Shown: positions 7,861-16,041, counted from the stretch's first letter. The stretch: 17,473 bases of DNA from Clostridia bacterium (GCA_030592085.1 JAUUZV010000023.1:1-17473); one strand, 5' to 3'. Numbers and translations: made by a program. Notes: generated by a model from the sequence alone, not told the origin.

Positions 7861-8931
7861 TTAGTCATATAGAAGTTGAGCAATGTCAGGCTCTTCCATA
7901 TTACTTGCATCATACCATTTTGCACCAGTATCAATATCAGCTACAGCTTCGCCATTAGCAGCTTTTACAGCTAATGCAACAGCTTGATAACCAATTTGGA
8001 AAGGATCTTGTGTGATTGAACCTAAGAACAATCCACTTGATACAGCTGCTTTTTGTCCAGCACCTGCGTCAAATCCAACAACTTGTACGCCTTCAGGAAG
8101 GACAGAACCTGCATTTAATGCAGCTAGTACTCCGTTAACAGCGCCTTCGTTTGATAGAAATACTCCAAGTAAATTAGAAGCACTTAATACACCGGTAGCA
8201 GCATTTGTCATATCAGTAATGTCAGGAGTAGCACCTACAACAACTGTAATGTTTACAGCTGAAGTAGCGGCGTCGCCTTTATTAGCTGCTGCATAATCAC
8301 CAGTTACTGATGCAGTTAAACCAGCACCTACTACTAAGTCATACATTCTACTTGTAAATCCAATTGTTCTACCTGTAACTGAAGCACTTGTAGCATCTTG
8401 AGATAATACAGTGATTGTAACAGGTGAAGCAACTGTTGCTGCTGCAACTTTTGCTTCTATAGCTTCGTACATTTTTTCAGCACCAAGGCCAGCAGCGTTT
8501 TCATTATCAGTTGAAGCGTTTGCAGAGATTTGTCCAGCTGGAGCATTAGGAACACCTGAGTCAAAACCAATTACTGGGATACCCTTATCTGCGGCTTCTT
8601 GTAATTGAGATAGAACAGATTCTGTACTAAGCGCAGCTAAGCAAATTGCCAATGGATCTTTTGCTAATTCTGCATTTAACATGTCAACCTGAGTACTAAT
8701 AGCACTTTCTCCTTCAGGACCTGTGAAATAAATTTCAACATCTAAATCAATAGCAGCCTGCTCAGAACCTAATTTTACAACTTGCCAAAACTGATGTTGG
8801 AATCCTTTTGCGATAACTGAGATATACTGATCTTCATCTTCTTCAGTTGTTGCACATCCTGCAAAAACTAAACTAATTAGAGTTACTATTAATAGCAAAC
8901 TCAACCATTTTGAACTTTTTTTAAATTTCAT
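7861..8931 (-). CDS. Sugar ABC transporter substrate-binding lipoprotein (CUT2, RbsB-like)
   Basis: This 356-residue protein captures the sugar outside the membrane and delivers it to the ATPase/permease pair encoded just upstream. It has a lipoprotein signal: a basic start (MKFKKSSK), a hydrophobic core and the lipobox FAGC with the acylated Cys at 26. After a short acidic linker comes a type I periplasmic-binding fold (Peripla_BP_4/RbsB type), starting ISVIAKGFQHQFWQVVKLG. IPVIGFDSG (near 118) and VVGFDAG near 288 are typical hinge or binding strands. It resembles the binding protein at 11600-12574, so the two are paralogues. It is longer than most RbsB proteins, with extra Ala/Thr-rich segments in the middle, and its DNA is notably richer in GC than its neighbours (about 48% in the lines at 8041 and 8221). 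CCTCCT at 8940-8945 gives a perfect AGGAGG site 8 bases before the ATG, suggesting very strong translation. Confidence 0.93.
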   Translation of the reverse strand: MKFKKSSKWLSLLLIVTLISLVFAGCATTEEDEDQYISVIAKGFQHQFWQVVKLGSEQAAIDLDVEIYFTGPEGESAISTQVDMLNAELAKDPLAICLAALSTESVLSQLQEAADKGIPVIGFDSGVPNAPAGQISANASTDNENAAGLGAEKMYEAIEAKVAAATVASPVTITVLSQDATSASVTGRTIGFTSRMYDLVVGAGLTASVTGDYAAANKGDAATSAVNITVVVGATPDITDMTNAATGVLSASNLLGVFLSNEGAVNGVLAALNAGSVLPEGVQVVGFDAGAGQKAAVSSGLFLGSITQDPFQIGYQAVALAVKAANGEAVADIDTGAKWYDASNMEEPDIAQLLYD

Positions 8932-8955
8932 GATATATTCCTCCTATAATATTTA

Positions 8956-8971
8956 TAAGCACGAATGCTTA
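8956..8971 (-). promoter_or_regulatory. Intercistronic UUCG hairpin upstream of the binding-protein gene
   Basis: In the 46-base gap between permease and binding-protein genes the minus strand reads TAAGCA-TTCG-TGCTTA, a perfect 6-bp stem capped by a UUCG loop. No T-run follows, so it is not a normal terminator. Such hairpins between an importer subunit and its binding protein often act as RNA processing or stabilising elements that raise the amount of binding protein; that role is inferred here. Confidence 0.45.
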
Positions 8972-8977
8972 GATAAC

Positions 8978-9955
8978 TTATTTAAGTTTTACTTTGCTTG
9001 CTCTTTTATTTCTATATACATCTATTAATACAGCACCAATTACAACTAGTCCTGTAAAAAAGACTTGATAAGGGGCAGGTAGATTTATAGAGATTAAACC
9101 ATTTTTCAAAACACTCATTATAAATACACCAATCATGGTACCAGTTAGGGAACCAATTCCTCCTGCTAAAGAGGTACCACCAATAACAACGGCCGCAATA
9201 GCTTGTAATTCAATTCCATTACCAGTATTAGGAATTACTACAATATATGTAGCAGCATAGAAGATTGAACCAATTCCTACACTTAAACCACTGATAACAT
9301 AAGCAAGAGTTTTCCAAAGATCAACTTTAATTCCTGATAATCTAACAGCTTCTTCGTTATTTCCAATTGCAAAGATATATCGTCCGATTTTAGTTTTATT
9401 TAAAATAATAAAAGTAATTATGAAAAAGGCCAATAAGTAAAATGCACCTAAAGGGACACCATTTGCAGATTTAAAAAAAGTTCTAATAAACCAGCCATCA
9501 GGTTCTAAAATAGTTGGGAAATATTTAGATGAAGTTCCTGTTATAATTGAACCAAAACCTAAACAACCCATCATGGTTCCTAACGTTGCAATAAATGGAG
9601 GTAGTTTTAATTTTGTTACCATTAATCCATTAAGTAAACCAACAAAAGTAGCAAACAGAACCATTATAACCATACATAACCATAGTGGAAATCCTGCGTC
9701 CCTATATAACTCTCCACCAATTAAGGCAGAAGCCATCATTAAAGCACCCAAAGATAAATCAATACCACCTGATATAATAACAAATGTAGCACCAAGCGCT
9801 AAGAAACCAACATAATATGAAGATGCTAAAATATTAAGAGTTGTAGCTGATGAGGTAAAATTCTTACCTGTGAAAGCAAAAAACAGATAAATTAAAATTA
9901 ATGCTGAAAAAGCAAATAATTTTTGCATACCACCTTTTTTTATAAGTTTAAACAT
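8978..9955 (-). CDS. Sugar ABC transporter permease (CUT2, RbsC-like)
   Basis: This hydrophobic protein of 325 residues is the membrane channel of the CUT2 importer and probably works as a homodimer, as RbsC does. Hallmarks of the BPD_transp_2 family are clear: GGIDLSLGALM in an early span, LPPFIATLGTMMG before a central span, GNNEEAVRLSGI (the cytoplasmic loop that meets the ATPase) and AAVVIGGTSLAGGIGSLTG near the C-terminus, with a basic tail (YRNKRASKVKLK). About nine to ten membrane spans can be seen. The frame extends four codons further to a TTG at 9967, but that codon overlaps the ribosome binding site GGAG (9962-9965), which sits 6 bases before the ATG at 9955, so ATG 9955 is the start. 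It begins 13 bases after the ATPase stop and is in the same operon. Confidence 0.94.
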   Translation of the reverse strand: MFKLIKKGGMQKLFAFSALILIYLFFAFTGKNFTSSATTLNILASSYYVGFLALGATFVIISGGIDLSLGALMMASALIGGELYRDAGFPLWLCMVIMVLFATFVGLLNGLMVTKLKLPPFIATLGTMMGCLGFGSIITGTSSKYFPTILEPDGWFIRTFFKSANGVPLGAFYLLAFFIITFIILNKTKIGRYIFAIGNNEEAVRLSGIKVDLWKTLAYVISGLSVGIGSIFYAATYIVVIPNTGNGIELQAIAAVVIGGTSLAGGIGSLTGTMIGVFIMSVLKNGLISINLPAPYQVFFTGLVVIGAVLIDVYRNKRASKVKLK

Positions 9956-9968
9956 ACCTATCTCCAAT

Positions 9969-11453
9969 CTATTGTTGTGTAGCGTATTCCATAATTGTTG
10001 TTTGGTTTATATCGTCTAACTTAAGAGTTGCTGTATGAGTTCCTTCACACATAACAAGAACTCTATCACTCATTCGTATTAATTCTGGCAATTCAGATGA
10101 AATCATAATAATAGATTTACCAGTTTTAGCTAAATTATTCATTAATTTATAGACTTCACTTTTTGCACCAACATCAATTCCTCTTGTTGGTTCATCAAAT
10201 ATCAAAATATCACAATTTTTTAATAACCATTTTGCAATAATAACTTTTTGCTGGTTTCCTCCTGATAGACTTTTAACAAGTCTCTTTTCAGAGGGGGTCT
10301 TAATGTTTATTTTTTCTATGTATTCTTTAGTAACTTCTTTAATTTTACTTTCATTAATGAAAATACCAGAAATATAATCAGTTAATTTTGGTAATACAAT
10401 GTTATTAGAAACACTCATACCAAGAACTAAACCATACCGCTTTCGATCTTCTGACAAATATCCAATCCCTTGTTTTACAGCGTGAAAAGGACTATTTATA
10501 TTAACTTTTTTTCCATGAATAAAAAGTTCCCCAGATGTTTTTTTATCTGCACCAAATATCAATCGTGCAAGTTCTGTTCGTCCTGCACCTATCAAACCTG
10601 CAAAACCTAATATTTCACCTTTATATAAATCAAAAGACACATTATTTACATCTTTAGAACTAAAATTCTTTACACATAGAATTGGCTTTTGTCCTTCAAT
10701 AACAGTGGAAACTTTTTTTCTCTCTTCATAAATTACACGACCAACCATCATTTGAATTATTTGCTCAATTTTTGCTTTTTCAGAAGATAAGGTACCAATA
10801 TATTCACCATCTCTCATAATCGTTACTCTATCTGAAATTCTTTTTATTTCATTCATACGATGTGAGATGTAAATCATACTTACACCAGTTTTCTTTAGTT
10901 CTTTCATTATTTTGAAAAGCTGATTAATTTCTTTTTCTGTTAAAGTAGCGCTAGGTTCATCAAAAACGATTATTTTTGCATCATGAGAGATTGCTTTAGC
11001 AATTTCAATAATTTGTTGAAGACTAACGGATAAATTTCCCACTATTTCTTCGGGGTCAATATGAAAATTTAATTGTTCAAACAGTTCTTTAGTTTTCTTA
11101 TTTATTGAAGTATCATTTAAAAATATATTATCGCTTTCGCGGCCAATAAAAATATTTTGTGCAACAGTTAAATTATCCATAAGATTTAATTCTTGATGAA
11201 CCATTGATATTCCAGCTTCTTGAGCTTGTTTAGGGGATTTAAAATGTGCTTTTTTATCTTCAAGAAAGATATCACCAGAATCATAAGGAATGCTTCCTGT
11301 TAAAATATTCATTATAGTTGATTTTCCAGCACCATTTTCACCTACAAGTGCATGAATTTCTCCTTTTTCTAAAGAAAAAGTACACTTTTTTAAAGCGTGA
11401 ACACCTGGAAACGATTTTTCAATATCTTTCATGGTAAGAAGTAAATTACTCAT
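9969..11453 (-). CDS. Sugar ABC transporter ATP-binding protein, two-domain (CUT2, RbsA/MglA-like)
   Basis: This 494-residue protein has two nucleotide-binding domains in one chain, as in RbsA and MglA. In domain 1, Walker A is GENGAGKST (38-46), the Q-loop region is VHQELNLMDNLT (85-96), the signature is degenerate (LSVSLQQ, 141-147), and Walker B is IIVFDEP (161-167). In domain 2, Walker A is the family's usual degenerate form GLIGAGRTE (286-294), the signature is LSGGNQQ (396-402) and Walker B is ILIFDEP (416-422). Length is normal for the family. The ATG at 11453 has AAGGGA (complement of 11460-11465) 6 bases upstream; the ATG at 11457 would be too close to that site. A 146-base gap with two inverted repeats separates it from the kinase-linked binding protein, so it may also have its own promoter. 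Confidence 0.95.
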   Translation of the reverse strand: MSNLLLTMKDIEKSFPGVHALKKCTFSLEKGEIHALVGENGAGKSTIMNILTGSIPYDSGDIFLEDKKAHFKSPKQAQEAGISMVHQELNLMDNLTVAQNIFIGRESDNIFLNDTSINKKTKELFEQLNFHIDPEEIVGNLSVSLQQIIEIAKAISHDAKIIVFDEPSATLTEKEINQLFKIMKELKKTGVSMIYISHRMNEIKRISDRVTIMRDGEYIGTLSSEKAKIEQIIQMMVGRVIYEERKKVSTVIEGQKPILCVKNFSSKDVNNVSFDLYKGEILGFAGLIGAGRTELARLIFGADKKTSGELFIHGKKVNINSPFHAVKQGIGYLSEDRKRYGLVLGMSVSNNIVLPKLTDYISGIFINESKIKEVTKEYIEKINIKTPSEKRLVKSLSGGNQQKVIIAKWLLKNCDILIFDEPTRGIDVGAKSEVYKLMNNLAKTGKSIIMISSELPELIRMSDRVLVMCEGTHTATLKLDDINQTTIMEYATQQ

Positions 11454-11473
11454 TCATGATCCCTTCAACTATT

Positions 11474-11493
11474 GATTGCTTTTGCAAACAATC
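11474..11493. repeat. Inverted repeat GATTG/CAATC in the leader of the import genes
   Basis: GATTG (11474-11478) and CAATC (11489-11493) flank 10 bases that contain the palindrome TTTGCAAA. It lies about 20 bases upstream of the ATPase start and could be a regulator site or a small RNA hairpin. No T-run follows in either direction, so it is not an intrinsic terminator. Confidence 0.3.
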
Positions 11494-11502
11494 TAAGTTT
11501 AT

Positions 11503-11525
11503 ATGTATTTTTAAATCAAATACAT
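11503..11525. promoter_or_regulatory. Perfect 8-bp inverted repeat upstream of the CUT2 import genes
   Basis: ATGTATTT (11503-11510) and AAATACAT (11518-11525) are perfect complements separated by 7 bases. On the minus strand a TATAAA -10-like sequence (complement of 11498-11503) touches its downstream edge and there is no recognisable -35, so the repeat would cover the -35 region. That is where an activator such as the AraC-type regulator of this locus could bind. The repeat is plain; the promoter and operator roles are inferred. Confidence 0.35.
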
Positions 11526-11599
11526 GGGAAAAACAATAATAAATTTGTGAATTTCATTAAAAATTTTAGAATATATGAAAAATTATTGCTATTAAAAGA

Positions 11600-12574
11600 C
11601 TAATCAACAAAGGGGAAAACAAGTTTTTGATTTTCAGGCAAATACATGTTTTCTTTATTAATCACTTTAAAATCTGTTTTAATAGTTTTAGGAACTGATT
11701 CATTATTTAAAGCTGCTATTGCATATTTTACACCTAAATACCCCATGCTAAATGGATTTTGTACAACTAGAGATTGAATAACATCTTTTTCTAAAAAGGA
11801 AATTTCTTCTGGAGTACTGTCAAAACCAATTATTAAAACATCACCTTCTTTTGATTCTCCTACAACTCCTCTAGCGACACCAACAGTTGCATAAGCATTA
11901 AGACATACAAAAGTATCCAATTGAGGGTATTTCTTAATCAAGGCTAAAGTCATTTGTGTTGCAATTTGTTCATCTGAATTACAATAAACAGTTTCAAGAA
12001 TTGTAATACCAGGATAATCATCTAATAAACTTAATAGTCCACTTTCTCTTTCTGTTGCTGAAGCAGCTCCTTTTACAAAGTTTACTATAACAATATTACT
12101 AGAATTACCAACAACAGATATTAGCGATTCTCCTAGTTTTCTACCCCCATCTACATTATCAGTTCCAATAAAACTGTCCATGTTAGCAGAATCAATATTT
12201 GAATCAATAATGATAACTGGAATATTTGCATCTTTCGCCTTTTCTGCTACAGGAACTAGGCGAATAAAATCACTTGCTGCTAAAACTAAAGCATCTACAT
12301 TATTATTGATTGCAGCTTCAACCATTCTAATTTGACCATCAATATCTTCTTCATCAGTTGGCCCATCAAAATCTATGGTAACATTAAATTCTTTTCCAGC
12401 AGCTTCGGCACCCATTTTTACAACTGCCCAAAAATCGTGATCACTTTTTTTAACAATTACTTTAATGATATATTCATTTTCACGAGTAGATAAAGTGTTT
12501 TTTGTACAACTTACCAATGAAAAAACTAATAAGCTCGTGAGAAAAAGTATGATGATTTTTTTTAGTGTATTCAT
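11600..12574 (-). CDS. Sugar-binding lipoprotein coupled to the histidine kinase (probable sensory binding protein)
   Basis: This 324-residue protein is a second RbsB-type (Peripla_BP_4) sugar-binding lipoprotein. The N-terminus has a basic start, a hydrophobic core and the lipobox LVSC with the acylated Cys at 23. The mature domain begins IIKVIVKKSDHDFWAVVKMG and parallels the importer's binding protein (the FW-VVK-G motif, the GP-x-E region, then LAAS versus LAALS), so the two are paralogues. Other typical strands are IPVIIIDSN near residue 120 and VLIIGFDS near 248. It starts only 8 bases after the kinase stop, and its ribosome binding site (AGAGG) overlaps that stop, so it is translationally coupled to the kinase rather than to the importer, 146 bases away. 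The likely role is to present ligand to the kinase sensor domain, as XylFII does for LytS in Clostridium; a second delivery protein for the importer is the alternative. Confidence 0.88.
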   Translation of the reverse strand: MNTLKKIIILFLTSLLVFSLVSCTKNTLSTRENEYIIKVIVKKSDHDFWAVVKMGAEAAGKEFNVTIDFDGPTDEEDIDGQIRMVEAAINNNVDALVLAASDFIRLVPVAEKAKDANIPVIIIDSNIDSANMDSFIGTDNVDGGRKLGESLISVVGNSSNIVIVNFVKGAASATERESGLLSLLDDYPGITILETVYCNSDEQIATQMTLALIKKYPQLDTFVCLNAYATVGVARGVVGESKEGDVLIIGFDSTPEEISFLEKDVIQSLVVQNPFSMGYLGVKYAIAALNNESVPKTIKTDFKVINKENMYLPENQKLVFPFVD

Positions 12575-12582
12575 AAAAACCT

Positions 12583-14361
12583 CTATTCTTCAACTAATGG
12601 TATTTTAATAAAGATGGTAGTGCCTACTTCAAATTCACTATTAATTTCAATACCATAATCATTACCATAACTAAGCTTTAATCGCTCATTAACATTTTTA
12701 ATTCCAACTCCAGAAGAGTGACGACTTGTAGATTCTTGGTTCATAACTTTTTTCAAGTTATCTTGGCTAATTCCATACCCATTATCTGTAATAACAAATA
12801 AAACAAAGGTTTCTTTTTTAACTACCTTAATTGAAATAACTCCATGTTCTTGAATTTTGTTTATTCCATGGTATATTGCATTTTCAATTATAGGTTGAAG
12901 AATTAATTTTACTGTTTTGTATTTACATAAGTTATTAGGTAAATCTATTGTAAAATCAAATTTCTTTTTATAACGTATTTTTTGGATAATTAAATAACTA
13001 CGTGCATGCTCAATTTCGTCACATATACTAATGGTTTCACTTCCCTTACTTAAGCTAATTCTAAAGAGTTTAGCAAGAGCAGCTGTCATTTCAGAGACTC
13101 CATCATATTTTTTATTTTCATTCATCCATATAATCGAATCTAATGTATTATATAGAAAATGAGGATTTATTTGAGCTTGTAAGGCTTTTATTTCACTTTT
13201 TCTTTTAGATTCCTGTTCTGTTACTATTTGGTTCATTAGTTGTTTTATTCTAATAATCATTAAGTTAAAAGCTTTTGTTAGTTGTTTAACTTCATCTTCT
13301 CCTTTGACCTCAAGGTTATCAATATTAAAATCACCTCTTTCAACCTTATTCATTTGATGCTCTAATCGTTTGATTGGCTGCGATATTTTAGATGAAATAA
13401 AAATTGAAGCTATAATAATAAAAATGATACCAAATAATAAAGTAATAATAATTAACGCGTTTAAATTACGTTTATTTTGTACAATCTCATCTAGAAAACT
13501 TACTCCTACCATTGTCCAGTTAGCATGCTCAATGTTCATAATAGTTGTTATTCTCTTTTCACCTTGATAAGTGTCAAGATAAGAACCTGGTTCTTTTTTT
13601 AAAGCTTCTTCAATATCTTCTTGTTTAAGACCAGTATAAATTAATTGCTGTTGAGGATGATAAATAATATTTCCAGAAGAGTCAACAATATAAATATACC
13701 CTCGTTGTCCTAGAACCACCTCACTACATAGTTGTTCAATAACACTAAAATTCATATCAACTTTTGTAATAAATTGTTGAGGAATACTTGAAACGTCACT
13801 TGTAATTCCATGACTTAAAGAAATTACCCAAGGACGTTTGTCTTCAAAAAGCCTTTGAACATGAGGAGGTTGAAATAAGTAGTCAAGGGGATCTTCAATT
13901 GATTTTAAAAACCACTCTTGTTGAGTAACAAGGTAAGTATTATCATATTGATATTTTGGTGATGTTAATAACAAATTACCATTATCTGTATAGATTGAAA
14001 CAGCTACAATATCTTTCCTTATTTCTAGCGTTAGTGAAAGCACATCATTTATTTCCTCAAGATTACCTAAGGGAGCTACAGATATTTTGCTTTGAATTAA
14101 ATCAGAAATACCAATCATTGAATGAAGATAGTTTTCTAGATTTATAGTTGCTTGATTCATTATTTGTTGCATACTTGAAGCGGCATTTTTCTCAGCATTA
14201 TCTGAAAAAGTAGAAAAGAAGGCAATACCGATAAATATCATAGCAAGAAGAGTGATTGAAGTAAAAGACAAGGTGATAACAGATTGTATACTATTAATTC
14301 TAAATTTAAATTTATTTTTTATATATATGTTTTTTGCTAAATTTGCTCTATCTTTTTTCAA
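12583..14361 (-). CDS. Sensor histidine kinase, YesM type (Cache sensor, HAMP, His_kinase, HATPase)
   Basis: This 592-residue membrane kinase probably senses the sugar or its binding protein and phosphorylates the response regulator encoded just upstream. Domain order: TM1 at about 27-50; an extracellular Cache-type domain, about 51-298, with GYIYIVDSSGNIIYHP at 221-236; TM2 about 300-323; HAMP about 324-376; a coiled linker; the His_kinase motif LQAQINPHFLYNTLDS with the phospho-acceptor His at 401; an N-box in LQPIIENAIYHG (488-499); and ATP-lid glycine motifs DNGYGIS (526-532) and SSGVGIKNV (549-557). Length is standard for YesM proteins. The start codon is TTG: AAGGAG (complement of 14369-14374) stands 7 bases before it and no suitable ATG is close. 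It follows the regulator stop by 14 bases. Confidence 0.95.
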   Translation of the reverse strand: MKKDRANLAKNIYIKNKFKFRINSIQSVITLSFTSITLLAMIFIGIAFFSTFSDNAEKNAASSMQQIMNQATINLENYLHSMIGISDLIQSKISVAPLGNLEEINDVLSLTLEIRKDIVAVSIYTDNGNLLLTSPKYQYDNTYLVTQQEWFLKSIEDPLDYLFQPPHVQRLFEDKRPWVISLSHGITSDVSSIPQQFITKVDMNFSVIEQLCSEVVLGQRGYIYIVDSSGNIIYHPQQQLIYTGLKQEDIEEALKKEPGSYLDTYQGEKRITTIMNIEHANWTMVGVSFLDEIVQNKRNLNALIIITLLFGIIFIIIASIFISSKISQPIKRLEHQMNKVERGDFNIDNLEVKGEDEVKQLTKAFNLMIIRIKQLMNQIVTEQESKRKSEIKALQAQINPHFLYNTLDSIIWMNENKKYDGVSEMTAALAKLFRISLSKGSETISICDEIEHARSYLIIQKIRYKKKFDFTIDLPNNLCKYKTVKLILQPIIENAIYHGINKIQEHGVISIKVVKKETFVLFVITDNGYGISQDNLKKVMNQESTSRHSSGVGIKNVNERLKLSYGNDYGIEINSEFEVGTTIFIKIPLVEE

Positions 14362-14368
14362 TAAATAA

Positions 14369-14374
14369 CTCCTT
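14369..14374 (-). promoter_or_regulatory. Ribosome binding site fixing the TTG start of the kinase
   Basis: AAGGAG on the minus strand, 7 bases before the TTG at 14361. It lies between the regulator stop (14376-14378) and the kinase start and makes the rare start codon credible. Confidence 0.8.
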
Positions 14375-14375
14375 T

Positions 14376-15959
14376 TTATGATATGGTTTCATTTTTATAT
14401 TCTCTAGGTGATTTCCCAATGTTTTTTTTGAAAAAGTAACTAAAATAACTAACATCAGGATATCCTACTTTTTCAGCTACTGCGGAAATAGTAAGAGGTG
14501 AACTTTTTAATAAGTCTTTTGCTTTAGTCAATCTTATGTTAATTAAGTATTTTAAAAACGTAGTTTTGGCTTCTTTTTTGAAAAGTAAATTTAAGTAACT
14601 TGGACTTATATATAAATAATCTGCAAGTTTTTGAACGCTTAACTCATGATTGTTGTAGTTTGTTAATATATAGTCACTGGCTTTTTCAAATATTATTTGG
14701 CTTTTATTAGCTCGTTGTAATGAAATATTTTTCATAAGATTAATACAAAAAGATACTAACCATTCTTTTACTTGTGATATTGTCCTAAATTTAGATAGTT
14801 CTACATACATATCTGTATTATCCGGTAATACATTAGAAGAATCAATTTGAAATAATCTAGCAAGCTTTAATAGTGAAGAAAGTATTTCCATGAAAAAAAT
14901 CTGATATTCCTTAATGGAAATACTATCTGTTTGTAGGTTTTTAAATAAAGCTTCTATAGAATCAGAAACTTCTTTTACCCCACCAAATTTAATGGAGGAA
15001 ATTAATTTTTCTTCTTTTTCTTCATCAAAGTGGAAGAAGTTTTTAATAGAAGGTTCTAAATCTTCTACAAATATAATTTTATTTTCACCAAGAACTAAAC
15101 GATATTCAAGTGCCGAAAGTGCTGATTTGTAGGACTCTTTAAATTTGCTTTCTGAATCTTGAATACTCCCTAATCCTAAAGTTATTGTTACTTTTAAGAA
15201 TTTTTCAACAGTTTGTCTTATTTCACTTAATAAAGAGAAAATTTTATTTCTAACAACATTATGTTTATTATTATCAATGGCAAGAAGAACTACTATCATA
15301 TTGTCATATGAAAAAGCCTCTCCAACATTGTGTCTTTCTAATATTTCTTTTACTACTGTTAAAATAGAAAACTTTTTTAGCTCATCAATTCCTGTTATAT
15401 TAATAACTGCAGATGCGAAAAGTTTACCAGTTATTCTTAGTTTGAAAAGCTCAGTTTTTTCAATAACAGTAGTTCCATCAGGATTACCTAATATTAATGA
15501 TGTTAAAAAGCTATCTTTTAGAATTGGCAGACTATCAGAATAATGCTTTTGAAGTTTATTCATATCTTCTTTATCTTTTACTTCTTTATCTAAACCGTCT
15601 TTTAGTTTTTTTATTAATTCATAGATATCATTGGGAAGAATTGGTTTTAAAATATAATCTGTAACTCCATATTTAATTGCTTTTTGAGCAAAAGAGAAAT
15701 CTTCAAATCCAGTTATAACAACAACTTTTATTGTGGGATAATTTTCATTTATTAAAGATGTTAATTCAAGGCCATCCATTAATGGCATACAAATATCAGT
15801 AATTAATACATCTGGAATAACTTCATCAATAAGATCTAAAGCTTCTTGTCCATTTTCTGCTTCATTAATTACTTCGAAATCATATTTACCCCAATCGATA
15901 TTATTAATTATCCCACGTCTAACTTCTTCTTCGTCATCTACAATTATTAATTTATACAT
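14376..15959 (-). CDS. Response regulator, YesN type (receiver plus AraC-type DNA-binding domain)
   Basis: This is the partner regulator of the downstream YesM-type kinase and probably activates the sugar-import genes. From ATG 15959 it has 527 residues. The receiver domain begins MYKLIIVDDEEE; the acidic pair is D8-D9, the phospho-acceptor is D55 in LITDICMPLMDG, and the conserved Lys is K105 in YILKP. A middle region, about 140-300, has the weak GGDEF-like pattern seen in YesN proteins (VINITGIDELK, TITLGLGS, then YKSALSALEYRL). The AraC-type helix-turn-helix pair fills residues 424-527, with LSVQKLADYLYISPSYLNLLFKK and the second helix-turn-helix near VGYPDVSYFSYFFKK. The frame extends upstream to a TTG at 16004, but AGGAGA (complement of 15966-15971) lies 6 bases before ATG 15959 and the receiver fold starts there, so ATG 15959 is chosen. 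Confidence 0.95.
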   Translation of the reverse strand: MYKLIIVDDEEEVRRGIINNIDWGKYDFEVINEAENGQEALDLIDEVIPDVLITDICMPLMDGLELTSLINENYPTIKVVVITGFEDFSFAQKAIKYGVTDYILKPILPNDIYELIKKLKDGLDKEVKDKEDMNKLQKHYSDSLPILKDSFLTSLILGNPDGTTVIEKTELFKLRITGKLFASAVINITGIDELKKFSILTVVKEILERHNVGEAFSYDNMIVVLLAIDNNKHNVVRNKIFSLLSEIRQTVEKFLKVTITLGLGSIQDSESKFKESYKSALSALEYRLVLGENKIIFVEDLEPSIKNFFHFDEEKEEKLISSIKFGGVKEVSDSIEALFKNLQTDSISIKEYQIFFMEILSSLLKLARLFQIDSSNVLPDNTDMYVELSKFRTISQVKEWLVSFCINLMKNISLQRANKSQIIFEKASDYILTNYNNHELSVQKLADYLYISPSYLNLLFKKEAKTTFLKYLINIRLTKAKDLLKSSPLTISAVAEKVGYPDVSYFSYFFKKNIGKSPREYKNETIS

Positions 15960-15999
15960 GTATTCTCTCCTATTAAGAGTAGGGTAACTTATTAAACAA

Positions 16000-16009
16000 A
16001 ACAATTGTT
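16000..16009. repeat. 10-bp palindrome in the leader of the response-regulator gene
   Basis: AACAATTGTT is a perfect palindrome within the predicted 75-base leader, about 40 bases before the start codon. It could be part of an operator or be chance in AT-rich DNA; nothing else supports a function. Confidence 0.2.
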
Positions 16010-16041
16010 AAAAACCAATAATGAAGAGTACCCTTTGTTTG

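Noticed and set aside
9955..9967. TTG at 9967 as the permease start
   Set aside because: It overlaps the ribosome binding site that serves ATG 9955, and the four extra residues are not family-like.
11474..11493. A CcpA (cre) site in the leader of the import genes
   Set aside because: The central CG and flanking positions of the cre consensus are not matched.
15960..16004. TTG at 16004 as the response-regulator start
   Set aside because: It would add 15 residues ahead of the receiver fold and includes the real ribosome binding site at 15966-15971.
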